Assembly (NCBI GenBank): GCA_964495345.1
Contig: CAZBVV010000065.1
Coordinates: 1 to 10,320 of the forward strand
Reading direction: 5' to 3'
DNA: 10,320 nt
Source of the DNA: UBA1081 sp964495345
GTDB lineage: Bacteria; Bacillota; Clostridia; Oscillospirales; Acutalibacteraceae
Position numbers and translations under genes: made by a program. The notes under the pieces were generated by a model that was given only the letters and a program-made list of their open reading frames with translations, made no database searches and was not told the DNA's origin. Below, one piece after another: positions 1 to 6,589 of this stretch (positions are counted from its first letter, which is position 1; each line of letters begins with the position of its first letter).

Positions 1-500
1 CTTGACCATCTGCCCGGCTTATTGAAAACCTCACCTAATACCATATTTGAATACGGTGCATTGTCCGGGTCAAACATTGTTGAAACAACCCTGTGCCCTG
101 CACCGTCCCACTGACCTTTGCCGAATTCCTGATAAAGACAGTTTTCGGGATTATAAAATACAGCTTCAAATTCCTTATCATTGTCAGTCTGCTGAATAAT
201 GATTTCACTATCTGCAAGAGCTTCAACGGTAAAATAAGTATTTTTTGAAGCGTGTAAACAATACGGTTTCATATCAAAAGGGTCTTTGCGTTTGCCTGTT
301 TCGGTTTTACCGTTCCATGAAAATCTGATTTCACCTGAAACGAGCAAAACTGCAGTTTCGTTTTCTGCATCATTTATTGATATGCACTCTCCGGCTTTAA
401 GATACTTAACTTTTATGTTCATAAGCATATCTGCGTTTTTACCGTTTATTTCACAAAGTATCTTTTCGTTATTTTCGTTTAAAACAGGTACTTCAAACAC
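1..500 (-). CDS. iolB: 5-deoxy-glucuronate isomerase IolB, 3'-truncated by the window edge
   Basis: IolB converts 5-deoxy-D-glucuronate to 5-dehydro-2-deoxy-D-gluconate, the substrate of IolC, in cytoplasmic myo-inositol catabolism. About 166 codons are visible of the usual 265-275. They start VFEVPVLNENNEKI and contain the IolB-like stretches AVLLVSGEIRFSW (roughly residues 48-60), HRVVSTMFDP (about 136-145) and, at the edge, VLGEVFNKPGRWSS, which in the family leads directly into the metal-binding PPH-H-H segment, here off the window. No ATG lies near the expected N terminus. I chose GTG at 498-500 because an AAGGG motif (509-513) sits 8 bases upstream; GTG at 507-509 is in frame but has no properly spaced site. 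The start lies inside the end of the preceding SanA-like gene (8-base overlap), which suggests translational coupling. Family call is firm; the exact start is less so. Confidence 0.88.
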   Translation of the reverse strand, partial: MFEVPVLNENNEKILCEINGKNADMLMNIKVKYLKAGECISINDAENETAVLLVSGEIRFSWNGKTETGKRKDPFDMKPYCLHASKNTYFTVEALADSEIIIQQTDNDKEFEAVFYNPENCLYQEFGKGQWDGAGHRVVSTMFDPDNAPYSNMVLGEVFNKPGRWS

Positions 501-1206
501 TTTCTTCACCCTTATCGTTAGTTATGTCACCGTTACCGCTTATCGGCACTGTTTCACCTAAATAAGTTGGTTCGGGATTTAATTTTACATAAAGAAAATC
601 TTTATTTCTTGCAAGAAACTCTCTTAATGTATTGTAAATATTTGTATCAGCTGCATATTCACGAAGCTGACCGTCAACACCGTAGGCATCAAGTCCCAAA
701 TATCTTGCAATATATATTGCTCTGTACAGATGATATTCCTGTGAAACAATTATAATTTTTTTTGCACAAAAAATATCTCTTGCCCTGTACATTGATTCGT
801 ATGTGGAAAAGCCTGCATGGTCCATAAAAATATCTTCAGACGGTACTCCGCTGTCAACTGCATAGGCTTTCATGGCATTAACTTCATCATACTCTTCCCT
901 GCCGTGGTCCCCACTCATAAGAATTTTAGGAGCCGCACCGTTTTCGTAAAGAGATATGCCTGTCTTCACCCTGTCTTCAAGCATATGACTGAGTGTTTCA
1001 CCGTCAACACCCGCACCGAGAACAAGAATACAGTCAGCATCCTCAATTTCTGCAGCTTCATCAACAGATATAATATAATCTTGTGACGAATTAACAACAT
1101 ACGCATTTACGCATATTGCATAAACTCCTGCGACAGCAAACAAGGCAACACAAACGCAAATTGTAATTATCAGCATACGTTTAAATTTGATGTCAATATT
1201 TTTCAT
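493..1206 (-). CDS. DUF218 / SanA-YdcF-ElyC-like membrane-anchored protein
   Basis: A 237-residue protein with a basic N terminus, one membrane segment at about residues 11-33, and a DUF218 domain placed outside the membrane by topology. Family landmarks visible: DCILVLGAGV (58-67), LEDRVKTGISLYENG (76-90), ILMSGDHG (95-102), the acidic EYDEV (105-109), GVPSEDI (120-126), FSTYES (133-138) and VSQEYHLYRA (154-163). SanA and ElyC relatives are linked to envelope integrity or late cell-wall precursor handling, but their chemistry is poorly defined, so no reaction is assigned. ATG begins one base after the iolC stop (TGA-T-ATG) with only a weak AAGAG motif upstream, and its last codons overlap iolB. 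It is therefore embedded in the iol unit and probably co-translated. Why an envelope protein sits between iolC and iolB is unknown. Family assignment is firm; function is open. Confidence 0.9.
   Translation of the reverse strand: MKNIDIKFKRMLIITICVCVALFAVAGVYAICVNAYVVNSSQDYIISVDEAAEIEDADCILVLGAGVDGETLSHMLEDRVKTGISLYENGAAPKILMSGDHGREEYDEVNAMKAYAVDSGVPSEDIFMDHAGFSTYESMYRARDIFCAKKIIIVSQEYHLYRAIYIARYLGLDAYGVDGQLREYAADTNIYNTLREFLARNKDFLYVKLNPEPTYLGETVPISGNGDITNDKGEESV
509..513 (-). promoter_or_regulatory. Ribosome binding site that decides the iolB start
   Basis: AAGGG on the minus strand lies 8 bases before GTG 498-500, inside the last codons of the upstream SanA-like gene. It favours that GTG over the one at 507-509, which nearly abuts the motif. 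Confidence 0.5.
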
Positions 1207-1207
1207 A

Positions 1208-2227
1208 TCATACTCTTACAACCATTTCTCCGTAAAGTGCTTTTTCCTCTGCAATAAATTTTTCTACTGCTTCGAGTGTAGGCATCGCCGCAGAACAGCT
1301 ATGAGCTGAAATAAGCATGGATGCTGATGCACTGCCGTATTCAAGAGCTTCGATAAGTTCGCAACCGTCAAGCAACGCTCTTATAAATGAAGATGCGTAG
1401 CCGTCACCGCCGCCAAAGCCTTTCATCGCTTTTACGGGAAAAGGTTTTACAGAGTAACTCATTCCGTCGTTTGTATAAGCGGTTGAGCCCTCTTTGCCGT
1501 GCTTGATAACTACGATTTTAGCACCGTATGAACACCAGAGTTTTGCACTCTCTTCGTCGGAATGACAGATGCCTGTAATTGCTTCGGTAAGGTCAAATTC
1601 TTCTCTTGAACCTAAAATGATGTCCGCATTTCTTGCAACCATTGAGTAATATACAGAAATTTCATCCTTGTTTTTCCAAGTGTATGCACGGTAGTCAATA
1701 TCAAATATAACGGGAACATCATTTTTCTTTGCAAGCATCATCGCTTTGAGTGCAGCTTCTCTTGAAGGAGACTGACAAAGTGCTGTTCCTGAGATAAGGA
1801 GAATTTTTGTCTGTTTTATGTATTCCTCGTCAACATCGTCGGGATGAAGCATAAGGTCAGCTACACCCTCACGATACATAAGAATACTGCTTTCTGTCGG
1901 GCTTTTTATTTCGGTAAAAGTAAGACCAAGATTTTCACCGTTTGTGCAGCGTGTAATGTGACTTACATCAATACCGTCGTTTTTAAAGTAGTCAATTACA
2001 TAATCACCGAATTGATCGTCTGACACTTTGCCGATAAATCCTGCTTTTTTACCGAGACGAGCCATACCTACAGCAATATTTGCAGGTGAACCACCTACAT
2101 ATTTATTAAAATTACTGCTCTGTGAAAGAGGCTTATTCATATCTGTGGGGTTAAAGTCAATTGCAACTCTGCCCAAAGGTATAATATCGTACTTTTTACT
2201 ATGGTCAAATTCAATATACTTCATCAT
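1208..2227 (-). CDS. iolC: 5-dehydro-2-deoxygluconokinase IolC (PfkB family)
   Basis: IolC phosphorylates 5-dehydro-2-deoxy-D-gluconate with ATP, in the cytoplasm, to give the substrate of the IolJ aldolase. The 339-residue protein is full length for the family. PfkB signatures are visible: the N-terminal KYVGGSPANIAVGMARLG (42-59), GFIGKVSDDQFG (63-74), FTEIKSP (104-110), the IolC-typical DIDYRAYTW (176-184), IVVIKHGKEG (238-247) and the anion-hole/catalytic segment GGGD (272-275) with Asp275 as the expected base. The more common form here is GAGD, so the second residue differs, but the essential glycines and Asp are kept. The start ATG (2225-2227) has GGGAG upstream with 5-base spacing; a second ATG follows directly. 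It is the first gene of a unit continuing into the SanA-like gene and iolB, with its own promoter upstream. Very likely this enzyme rather than a general sugar kinase, because of the DIDYRAYTW segment and the iolB neighbour. Confidence 0.94.
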   Translation of the reverse strand: MMKYIEFDHSKKYDIIPLGRVAIDFNPTDMNKPLSQSSNFNKYVGGSPANIAVGMARLGKKAGFIGKVSDDQFGDYVIDYFKNDGIDVSHITRCTNGENLGLTFTEIKSPTESSILMYREGVADLMLHPDDVDEEYIKQTKILLISGTALCQSPSREAALKAMMLAKKNDVPVIFDIDYRAYTWKNKDEISVYYSMVARNADIILGSREEFDLTEAITGICHSDEESAKLWCSYGAKIVVIKHGKEGSTAYTNDGMSYSVKPFPVKAMKGFGGGDGYASSFIRALLDGCELIEALEYGSASASMLISAHSCSAAMPTLEAVEKFIAEEKALYGEMVVRV

Positions 2228-2231
2228 GCTG

Positions 2232-2237
2232 TCTCCC
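2232..2237 (-). promoter_or_regulatory. Ribosome binding site of iolC
   Basis: GGGAGA in the context AAAAGGGAGACAGC on the minus strand, with good spacing to the first of two consecutive ATG codons. It supports initiation at 2227. Confidence 0.75.
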
Positions 2238-2278
2238 TTTTATAAAATCTGAAATTACGGTTTTCTTTTTTCATTTTT

Positions 2279-2308
2279 ATTATAAGTTTTACAGGCGTAT
2301 TAAATCAA
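2279..2308 (-). promoter_or_regulatory. Sigma-A-type promoter of the iolC unit
   Basis: On the minus strand, a perfect -10 box TATAAT (2279-2284) follows a -35 box TTGATT (2303-2308) with an 18-base spacer. The -10 lies about 50 bases before the iolC start and downstream of the araC terminator, as expected for a separate unit. The -35 matches consensus at 4 of 6 positions, which suits an activator-dependent promoter. A neighbouring TTGACT at 2308-2313 is a better -35 by itself but would need a 23-base spacer. Confidence 0.65.
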
Positions 2309-2328
2309 GTCAATTCTATTGTAAATCA
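2301..2328 (-). repeat. Direct repeat with 21-bp period at the iolC promoter, candidate activator site
   Basis: TGATTTA occurs on the minus strand at 2301-2307 and 2322-2328, exactly 21 bases apart. Extending to 14 bases, the copies agree at 10 positions. The proximal copy covers most of the -35 box. A spacing of about two helical turns, abutting -35, is the layout AraC-family activators commonly use. An AraC gene lies just upstream. In AT-rich DNA a 7-base repeat can arise by chance, so the operator role is a suggestion. Confidence 0.35.
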
Positions 2329-2356
2329 TGGTCATATATTGCGATTTATATTTTTT

Positions 2357-2407
2357 AAAAAAGAAAAAACACCGCACTTATAAGTATTAAAACTTCTTGT
2401 ACGGTGT
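2357..2407 (-). terminator. Rho-independent terminator after the araC-family gene
   Basis: On the minus strand, ACACCGTAC (2399-2407) pairs with GTGCGGTGT (2369-2377), with one A-C mismatch, and an inner AAGT/ACTT pairing can extend the stem. A run of T broken by a single C follows (2357-2368). The stem begins 7 bases after the stop of the AraC gene, so it closes the middle unit and separates it from iolC. Confidence 0.85.
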
Positions 2408-2414
2408 ATATTAT

Positions 2415-3203
2415 CTATTTGTATTTCACACTTTTTCTGTAATCACAGGGAGTCATATTCATAATCTGCAAAAACACACGGTTAAATGAACGTATAGAGC
2501 CGAAACCTACCTCTTCGGAAATACTTGCAATATTTTTATTTGTTTTTCTGAGCAAATCACAGGAGTTATTTATCCTTAAAATATTGATATAACCTGTAAA
2601 ACTAATGCCTAATTTATCGTTAATCAAATGCGAAATATGGTACTTACTCATGTGTAAATCCCGTGCAATATCGTCAAGCGTCAACTCACGGGCAAAATTC
2701 ACAGAACAATAATTTATAACGTTCTGAAGCGTTGCATTACCGCTTTTTATACGCGGTGTCAGTTCAAGCTTCGGCAAAATGAGAGCTATCGCCTGGTTTA
2801 TAAGTCCCGTCTGATAGGTTTCTTTATACTCGCCATTATAAGCAACAGCATCACTCAACACTTTTATGATTTCATCGTTATTATCAAGCTTCAAAACATT
2901 ATTTTTAGGCACGAAATCATACAGCAAACCTTTAATTCCCATACAGGAATCGGGAATAATGGTAAACAGATAATAATTGCCTATGTTTGAACGTTCATAA
3001 CAATGAATCTGATTGGGAAAACAGATAAACAAATCGCCGTCTGTAATAGTTTCAAAATTGCGGTCGATAAAAAGATGGGACTCGCCATTTGCAACATAAA
3101 CTATTTCAAGCTCTTTGTGAACATGAGGCATAGGCTTTAAAAAATCTTCTGTCCAGACCTCTATATAATTCGTTCTGTTTTCATAAAAAATATTATTTTC
3201 CAT
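2415..3203 (-). CDS. AraC-family transcriptional regulator with cupin-like sensor domain
   Basis: A 262-residue DNA-binding regulator. The N-terminal part is an AraC-type cupin sensor: MPHVHKELEIVYVANGE (25-41), then GDLFICFPNQIH (56-67). The C-terminal part has the two AraC helix-turn-helix motifs: LTLDDIARDLHMSKYHISHLI (174-194), and NIASISEEVGFGS through TPCDYRK (224-257), the usual AraC signature end. Ligand unknown; the His-rich cupin suggests a small sugar-like molecule. It is the last gene of its unit, 9 bases after the phosphoesterase stop and followed by a strong terminator. I see no good ribosome binding site before its ATG, so it may depend on translational coupling and be made at low level. 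By position, and by the repeat at the iolC promoter, it may activate the iol genes, which in Bacillus are instead controlled by the DeoR-type repressor IolR; this link is inferred. Confidence 0.93.
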   Translation of the reverse strand: MENNIFYENRTNYIEVWTEDFLKPMPHVHKELEIVYVANGESHLFIDRNFETITDGDLFICFPNQIHCYERSNIGNYYLFTIIPDSCMGIKGLLYDFVPKNNVLKLDNNDEIIKVLSDAVAYNGEYKETYQTGLINQAIALILPKLELTPRIKSGNATLQNVINYCSVNFARELTLDDIARDLHMSKYHISHLINDKLGISFTGYINILRINNSCDLLRKTNKNIASISEEVGFGSIRSFNRVFLQIMNMTPCDYRKSVKYK

Positions 3204-3212
3204 CGTAATCAG

Positions 3213-4427
3213 TTAATCTTTATAGGTAATACGTCTGCCTGTTACCAGCCCGGAAAAACCTCTGCAAATTTTTTCAAATATTTTACGGCCTATACCTTTA
3301 TTTGTAACGTTTTTTGCTGTTTTATAACCGAAATCATCACCGCTTGCTTTGATAGCTGAAATATCTTTGCGGCTGAACATATCGTACCAATGTTCCACAC
3401 GTGATTTGTATTCAGATGTGTTGTTTTCGTCAATTTCAAGAATTCTGTAACCATAGAGGGTTGAAAATCTGTCACCGTTATAGCGTGTACTTAAAGAGTT
3501 GACTATATCAATTCCTTTATATCGAACGCCGAAAGCATTAGTGTGGTCATGACCTGTAAACATGGCAAGAACATCACCTTTTTCAACCATTGTCTCAAAC
3601 TGTCCGTGATTGTAATAGCCGCAACAGGGTGTTTCATTAAGAGTACCGTAGTTTGTACCGTCAGAGTCGAACATATAATATTCACCCTTATTGTACATAT
3701 GCTCAAAGGAAAACAGCTTATGTTTTTCAACTTTTTTAAGAGCATAGTAAACATCAGGAACAATTATATGCTGAAAAGCAAGCGAATAAACAACCTCACC
3801 GCCGTTTGCAGTTTTCAGTGCATCGGATTTTGCTTTGTACCATTCTACTTGATCCTCAAGAACGTTTGCATAGTGACCTTCATCATCATAAGAGCCGGAA
3901 TCAAAAACCCACAGATTGAATTTTACTTTATCGGAACTGCTTGCAAGCACAGGGACATTATATGTACCGCAACCGGAGAGAAGTTCACCGTCATCAACGG
4001 AAATCGAGCATGAGAAATTATTGTAATATGACATAAGCTCCTCTCTTGTCATACCGTTTTCATTTTCGGAATCATGATTGCCAAATGTAATTGCCACGGT
4101 AATATTACGGCTTTCAAAAACAGACATAAGCTTATTTATATACCCTTTTGTTGCATCAATATCACCGTAATTGCCTACATTATCACCTGTAACTACCACT
4201 ATATCGGGTTGTTCTTTATCACAGGCATTTGCTATAAGCCAAACAGACGCATCAACATTATCAGCACCAAGATGAGTATCTGTTATATGCATAATTTTAA
4301 GCTTGCCTTCCGAATCAAAACGAATAGCTTTTGCAGTTGTTACATCTTCGCAGGCAAGAGAATTTAAAACTGAACTTAACGCCATAATAATCACCGTAAT
4401 TCCTTTAGTATGTTTTTTTATAATCAA
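3213..4427 (-). CDS. Calcineurin-like metallophosphoesterase, possibly exported
   Basis: A two-metal phosphoesterase with the complete motif set: DTH (Asp50, His52), GDN (Asp82), GNHD (Asn117, His118), FQH (His220) and GHDH (His293, His295). The order and the FQHI segment resemble the Dcr2/Siz1-type bacterial phosphatases. Substrate is unknown. From the first codon used here, TTG at 4425-4427, the N terminus has a basic start (KKHTK), a hydrophobic stretch at 10-25 and Cys26 after Ala, resembling a signal peptide but with an imperfect lipobox. No ribosome binding site precedes TTG. GTG at 4392-4394 (codon 12) has AAAGGA six bases upstream, and would give 393 residues without the basic n-region and so perhaps a cytoplasmic enzyme. 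The gene starts 6 bases after the aldolase and precedes the AraC gene, so it belongs to the same unit. Release of inositol or sugar from phosphorylated compounds would fit, but is speculation. Confidence 0.88.
   Translation of the reverse strand: MIIKKHTKGITVIIMALSSVLNSLACEDVTTAKAIRFDSEGKLKIMHITDTHLGADNVDASVWLIANACDKEQPDIVVVTGDNVGNYGDIDATKGYINKLMSVFESRNITVAITFGNHDSENENGMTREELMSYYNNFSCSISVDDGELLSGCGTYNVPVLASSSDKVKFNLWVFDSGSYDDEGHYANVLEDQVEWYKAKSDALKTANGGEVVYSLAFQHIIVPDVYYALKKVEKHKLFSFEHMYNKGEYYMFDSDGTNYGTLNETPCCGYYNHGQFETMVEKGDVLAMFTGHDHTNAFGVRYKGIDIVNSLSTRYNGDRFSTLYGYRILEIDENNTSEYKSRVEHWYDMFSRKDISAIKASGDDFGYKTAKNVTNKGIGRKIFEKICRGFSGLVTGRRITYKD
4401..4406 (-). promoter_or_regulatory. Ribosome binding site pointing to an alternative GTG start of the phosphoesterase
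   Basis: AAAGGA on the minus strand lies 6 bases before GTG 4392-4394. Spacing is optimal, and the longer TTG-initiated form has no such motif. It argues for the shorter protein, against the signal-peptide-like sequence that the longer form encodes. Confidence 0.45.
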
Positions 4428-4433
4428 ACATTC

Positions 4434-5267
4434 TTAATTATTAAATATTTCAATATGTCTTTTAACATTTTTGTAAACAGCATTCACCATATTTGGTGAA
4501 AGCTCAAAATAATCAGGTTTATTGTGTTTAGATGTATATTCCTTAGCACTGCTTGCAAGTGCATCAAAGCTTGCAGTTGCTATATTGATTTTTCTTATAC
4601 CTAAGGAGATTGCTCTTTTAAACATTTCATCCGTAATACCTGTCCCGCCGTGAAGCACAAGAGGAACAGAAACAACATCATTGATTTTTTCAAGAACATC
4701 AAAACGCAGCTCGGGAAGCACGGGATAGTTACCGTGTGCATTTCCAATCGCTACGGCAAGACAGTCGGTACCTGTTTCAGCACAGAAAACAACTGCTTTT
4801 TTCGGGTCTGTACACATTATATCATGTACGGCAGTATCGCCTTCATTACCGCCGACCACACCCAACTCAGCTTCAACCGTTGCACCGTATTTATCTGCTT
4901 CTTTTTTAACAGACTTAGTAAGCTCAATATTTTCTTCAAAAGGAAGAAGTGAACCGTCAAGCATAACTGAGGTAAAACCGTATTCAAGAGCTTTTTTTAT
5001 ACAATCCATTGTAAGTCCGTGGTCAAGGTGAACAGCAACAGGAACTTTTGCATTTTTTGCAGCTGATACCATCATGGGAGCCATCAGCTCAAGAGGTGAC
5101 TGTTTTAATCGTTTTTCGGCTATTTGCAAAATAACTGGAGTGTTCATTTCTTCAGCAGCTTTAATTACACCCATTACCATTTCCATGTTGCCTACACTAA
5201 ATGCACCAACAGCACAATTACAGCGTTTTGCGTAATCAAGCAGATCTTTCATTTTTATAAGAGCCAT
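4434..5267 (-). CDS. Class II DHAP-type aldolase (IolJ/GatY/KbaY/Fba family), candidate IolJ
   Basis: A cytoplasmic zinc-dependent aldolase of 277 residues, the usual length of the GatY/KbaY/IolJ group and shorter than E. coli Fba. Visible active-site parts: HLDHG (80-84, with Asp82 the expected proton donor and His83 a zinc ligand), VEAELGVVGG (121-130), the GNAHG zinc His168, LHGGTGI (195-201, His196 zinc ligand and phosphate-binding glycines), and NIATASFDAL (208-217) at the phosphate pocket. All family members cleave a phosphorylated ketose to DHAP plus an aldehyde. Beside iolC and iolB, the likely substrate is 6-phospho-5-dehydro-2-deoxygluconate (IolJ), but sequence alone does not exclude fructose or tagatose bisphosphate. 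GAGG 7 bases before the ATG supports the start. It lies 9 bases after the membrane protein gene and 6 before the phosphoesterase. Family is firm; the substrate is about an even bet. Confidence 0.92.
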   Translation of the reverse strand: MALIKMKDLLDYAKRCNCAVGAFSVGNMEMVMGVIKAAEEMNTPVILQIAEKRLKQSPLELMAPMMVSAAKNAKVPVAVHLDHGLTMDCIKKALEYGFTSVMLDGSLLPFEENIELTKSVKKEADKYGATVEAELGVVGGNEGDTAVHDIMCTDPKKAVVFCAETGTDCLAVAIGNAHGNYPVLPELRFDVLEKINDVVSVPLVLHGGTGITDEMFKRAISLGIRKINIATASFDALASSAKEYTSKHNKPDYFELSPNMVNAVYKNVKRHIEIFNN

Positions 5268-5276
5268 AATGCAACC

Positions 5277-6416
5277 TCATTTCTGTATTGAGTTTTCATG
5301 TTTGGGAGAAGAATTAAATATATGGATAATTCCTTCATCATTTAGTAACTTTATAATAATTACAATAAACGGAAGAATAAAGATGCCTATAGCTCCAAAA
5401 ACCTTTATACCGATATACATAGCCATAATTGTAACAACGGGAGAAATACCAACCTGACCTGCCACAAGTTTAGGTTCGATAAACTGACGAATAACGGATA
5501 CGACAGCATAAAGTACAAGCAGACCTATTCCCATACCGATATTACCGGATATAAAGCTGATAATACTCCACGGAATAATGACCGTACCTGTACCAAGAAC
5601 AGGCACAATATCTATAAGTGCTATTAAAAAGCTGATAAGCAAAATATGAGATGCATCAGTAAAGCCTATAAGTTTTAAAACAGATATGCCGATAAATAGC
5701 TCAAACGTAGTAATACATATTATGATTGTATAGGCTTTAATCATTTTACCAATGGAGCTTAAAAGAATCTGTTTAGCTCTTTTGGCTTTTTCCATGTCGC
5801 TGAACTGTCTTAATACAAAGTCTTTAATATCATCATAAGTTGCAGTCATAAAACAGGTCGCAACAATACAGATCAACGCTCCGGCAAGAAAAGACGGAAC
5901 AGATGTAATAACACTGCTTAACGGTGAGATAATTTTTGAAATATTATCCGTAACGGTTGTAACAATCTGACCGCTTAAAAAGTAATCTCTTACGGTATCA
6001 ATTCCGCTTGTAACATAATCATTTACAACAGGCGGCAACTGGTTTGCAATATCAAGTGAAAGATATGCATTTTTTATAACCTCAAATACATCGGCAAAAC
6101 TTGTACACCTGTCAGTAAAATAGGTTACAAAATCCATAATTCCGGATACTATTTTTACTCCGCCGAGAGCTACAACACCTATAACTACACCGAAAACAAG
6201 CAAGGATAGTACGGCACTTATAATCCCTTTCGGAGCTTTTTTATTCTTTGTTAAAAGTTTTAACGGTTTTTGTAAAAGTGCCGCAATACAAAGAGCTACA
6301 ATAAAAGGAAAAACCATCCAGAACGCATATTTCATAAACAGAACAAAGGCAACAACAAAAATCAGCAAATATAAAACATTTACAATAAATGACCAACGCT
6401 TTTGAGTTTTATCCAT
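5277..6416 (-). CDS. AI-2E family / YtvI-like integral membrane protein
   Basis: A 379-residue polytopic membrane protein of the AI-2E (PF01594) family. Hydrophobic segments lie at about residues 9-29, 32-48, 65-90, 167-192, 225-250, 255-275, 277-308 and 328-357, with a long soluble stretch at about 95-165 between the third and fourth. Family signature parts are DIVPVLGTGTVIIPW (269-283) and FIEPKLVAGQVGISP (312-326). The layout matches the subgroup called sporulation integral membrane protein YtvI in Firmicutes. Members include the TqsA exporter and Na+/H+ antiporters, so the substrate is unknown. ATG follows AGGTG with 7-base spacing and a TATAAT promoter. It heads the unit that continues into the aldolase, phosphoesterase and AraC genes, though its role there is unclear and it may be a bystander sharing the transcript. 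Confidence 0.88.
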   Translation of the reverse strand: MDKTQKRWSFIVNVLYLLIFVVAFVLFMKYAFWMVFPFIVALCIAALLQKPLKLLTKNKKAPKGIISAVLSLLVFGVVIGVVALGGVKIVSGIMDFVTYFTDRCTSFADVFEVIKNAYLSLDIANQLPPVVNDYVTSGIDTVRDYFLSGQIVTTVTDNISKIISPLSSVITSVPSFLAGALICIVATCFMTATYDDIKDFVLRQFSDMEKAKRAKQILLSSIGKMIKAYTIIICITTFELFIGISVLKLIGFTDASHILLISFLIALIDIVPVLGTGTVIIPWSIISFISGNIGMGIGLLVLYAVVSVIRQFIEPKLVAGQVGISPVVTIMAMYIGIKVFGAIGIFILPFIVIIIKLLNDEGIIHIFNSSPKHENSIQK

Positions 6417-6456
6417 ATATTTTCACCTGTTTAAATACAAATATAAATTTGATTTT

Positions 6457-6486
6457 ATTATACATCAATATTATTTATAAATACAA
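6457..6486 (-). promoter_or_regulatory. Sigma-A-type promoter of the YtvI-like/aldolase unit
   Basis: On the minus strand, TATAAT (6457-6462) with an 18-base spacer to a weak -35 TTGTAT (6481-6486). The -10 is about 40 bases before the ATG at 6416, with AGGTGA as ribosome binding site between. The -10 is perfect; the -35 matches only TTG. Confidence 0.5.
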
Positions 6487-6529
6487 TAGCAATATTTAAA
6501 ATTAACTAAATTTTAACTGAATTCTAACT

Positions 6530-6570
6530 AAAAATTTAAACCACAGCCTCACAAAATGAAACTGTGGTTT
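6530..6570 (-). terminator. Intrinsic terminator after the citrate synthase gene
   Basis: On the minus strand, AAACCACAG (6562-6570) pairs perfectly with CTGTGGTTT (6538-6546) over 9 bp across a 15-base loop. A TTT at the stem end, then AAA, then TTTTT (6530-6534) form a modest tail. It lies 19 bases after the gtlA-type stop codon, which fits termination of that unit. The weak tail lowers certainty. Confidence 0.65.
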
Positions 6571-6589
6571 TGGTACGCCTGTGTAAGAC

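Noticed and set aside
35..226. Minus-strand 63-codon frame at the left edge
   Set aside because: Out of frame with the iolB sequence that covers the same bases and matches the family well.
2279..2313. TTGACT paired with TATAAT as iolC promoter
   Set aside because: Spacer would be 23 bases, far from 17; TTGATT at 18 bases is preferred.
3543..4013. Plus-strand open frame of 156 codons
   Set aside because: It lies wholly antisense to the phosphoesterase, which carries all its catalytic motifs; the antisense protein has no recognisable domain or ribosome binding site.
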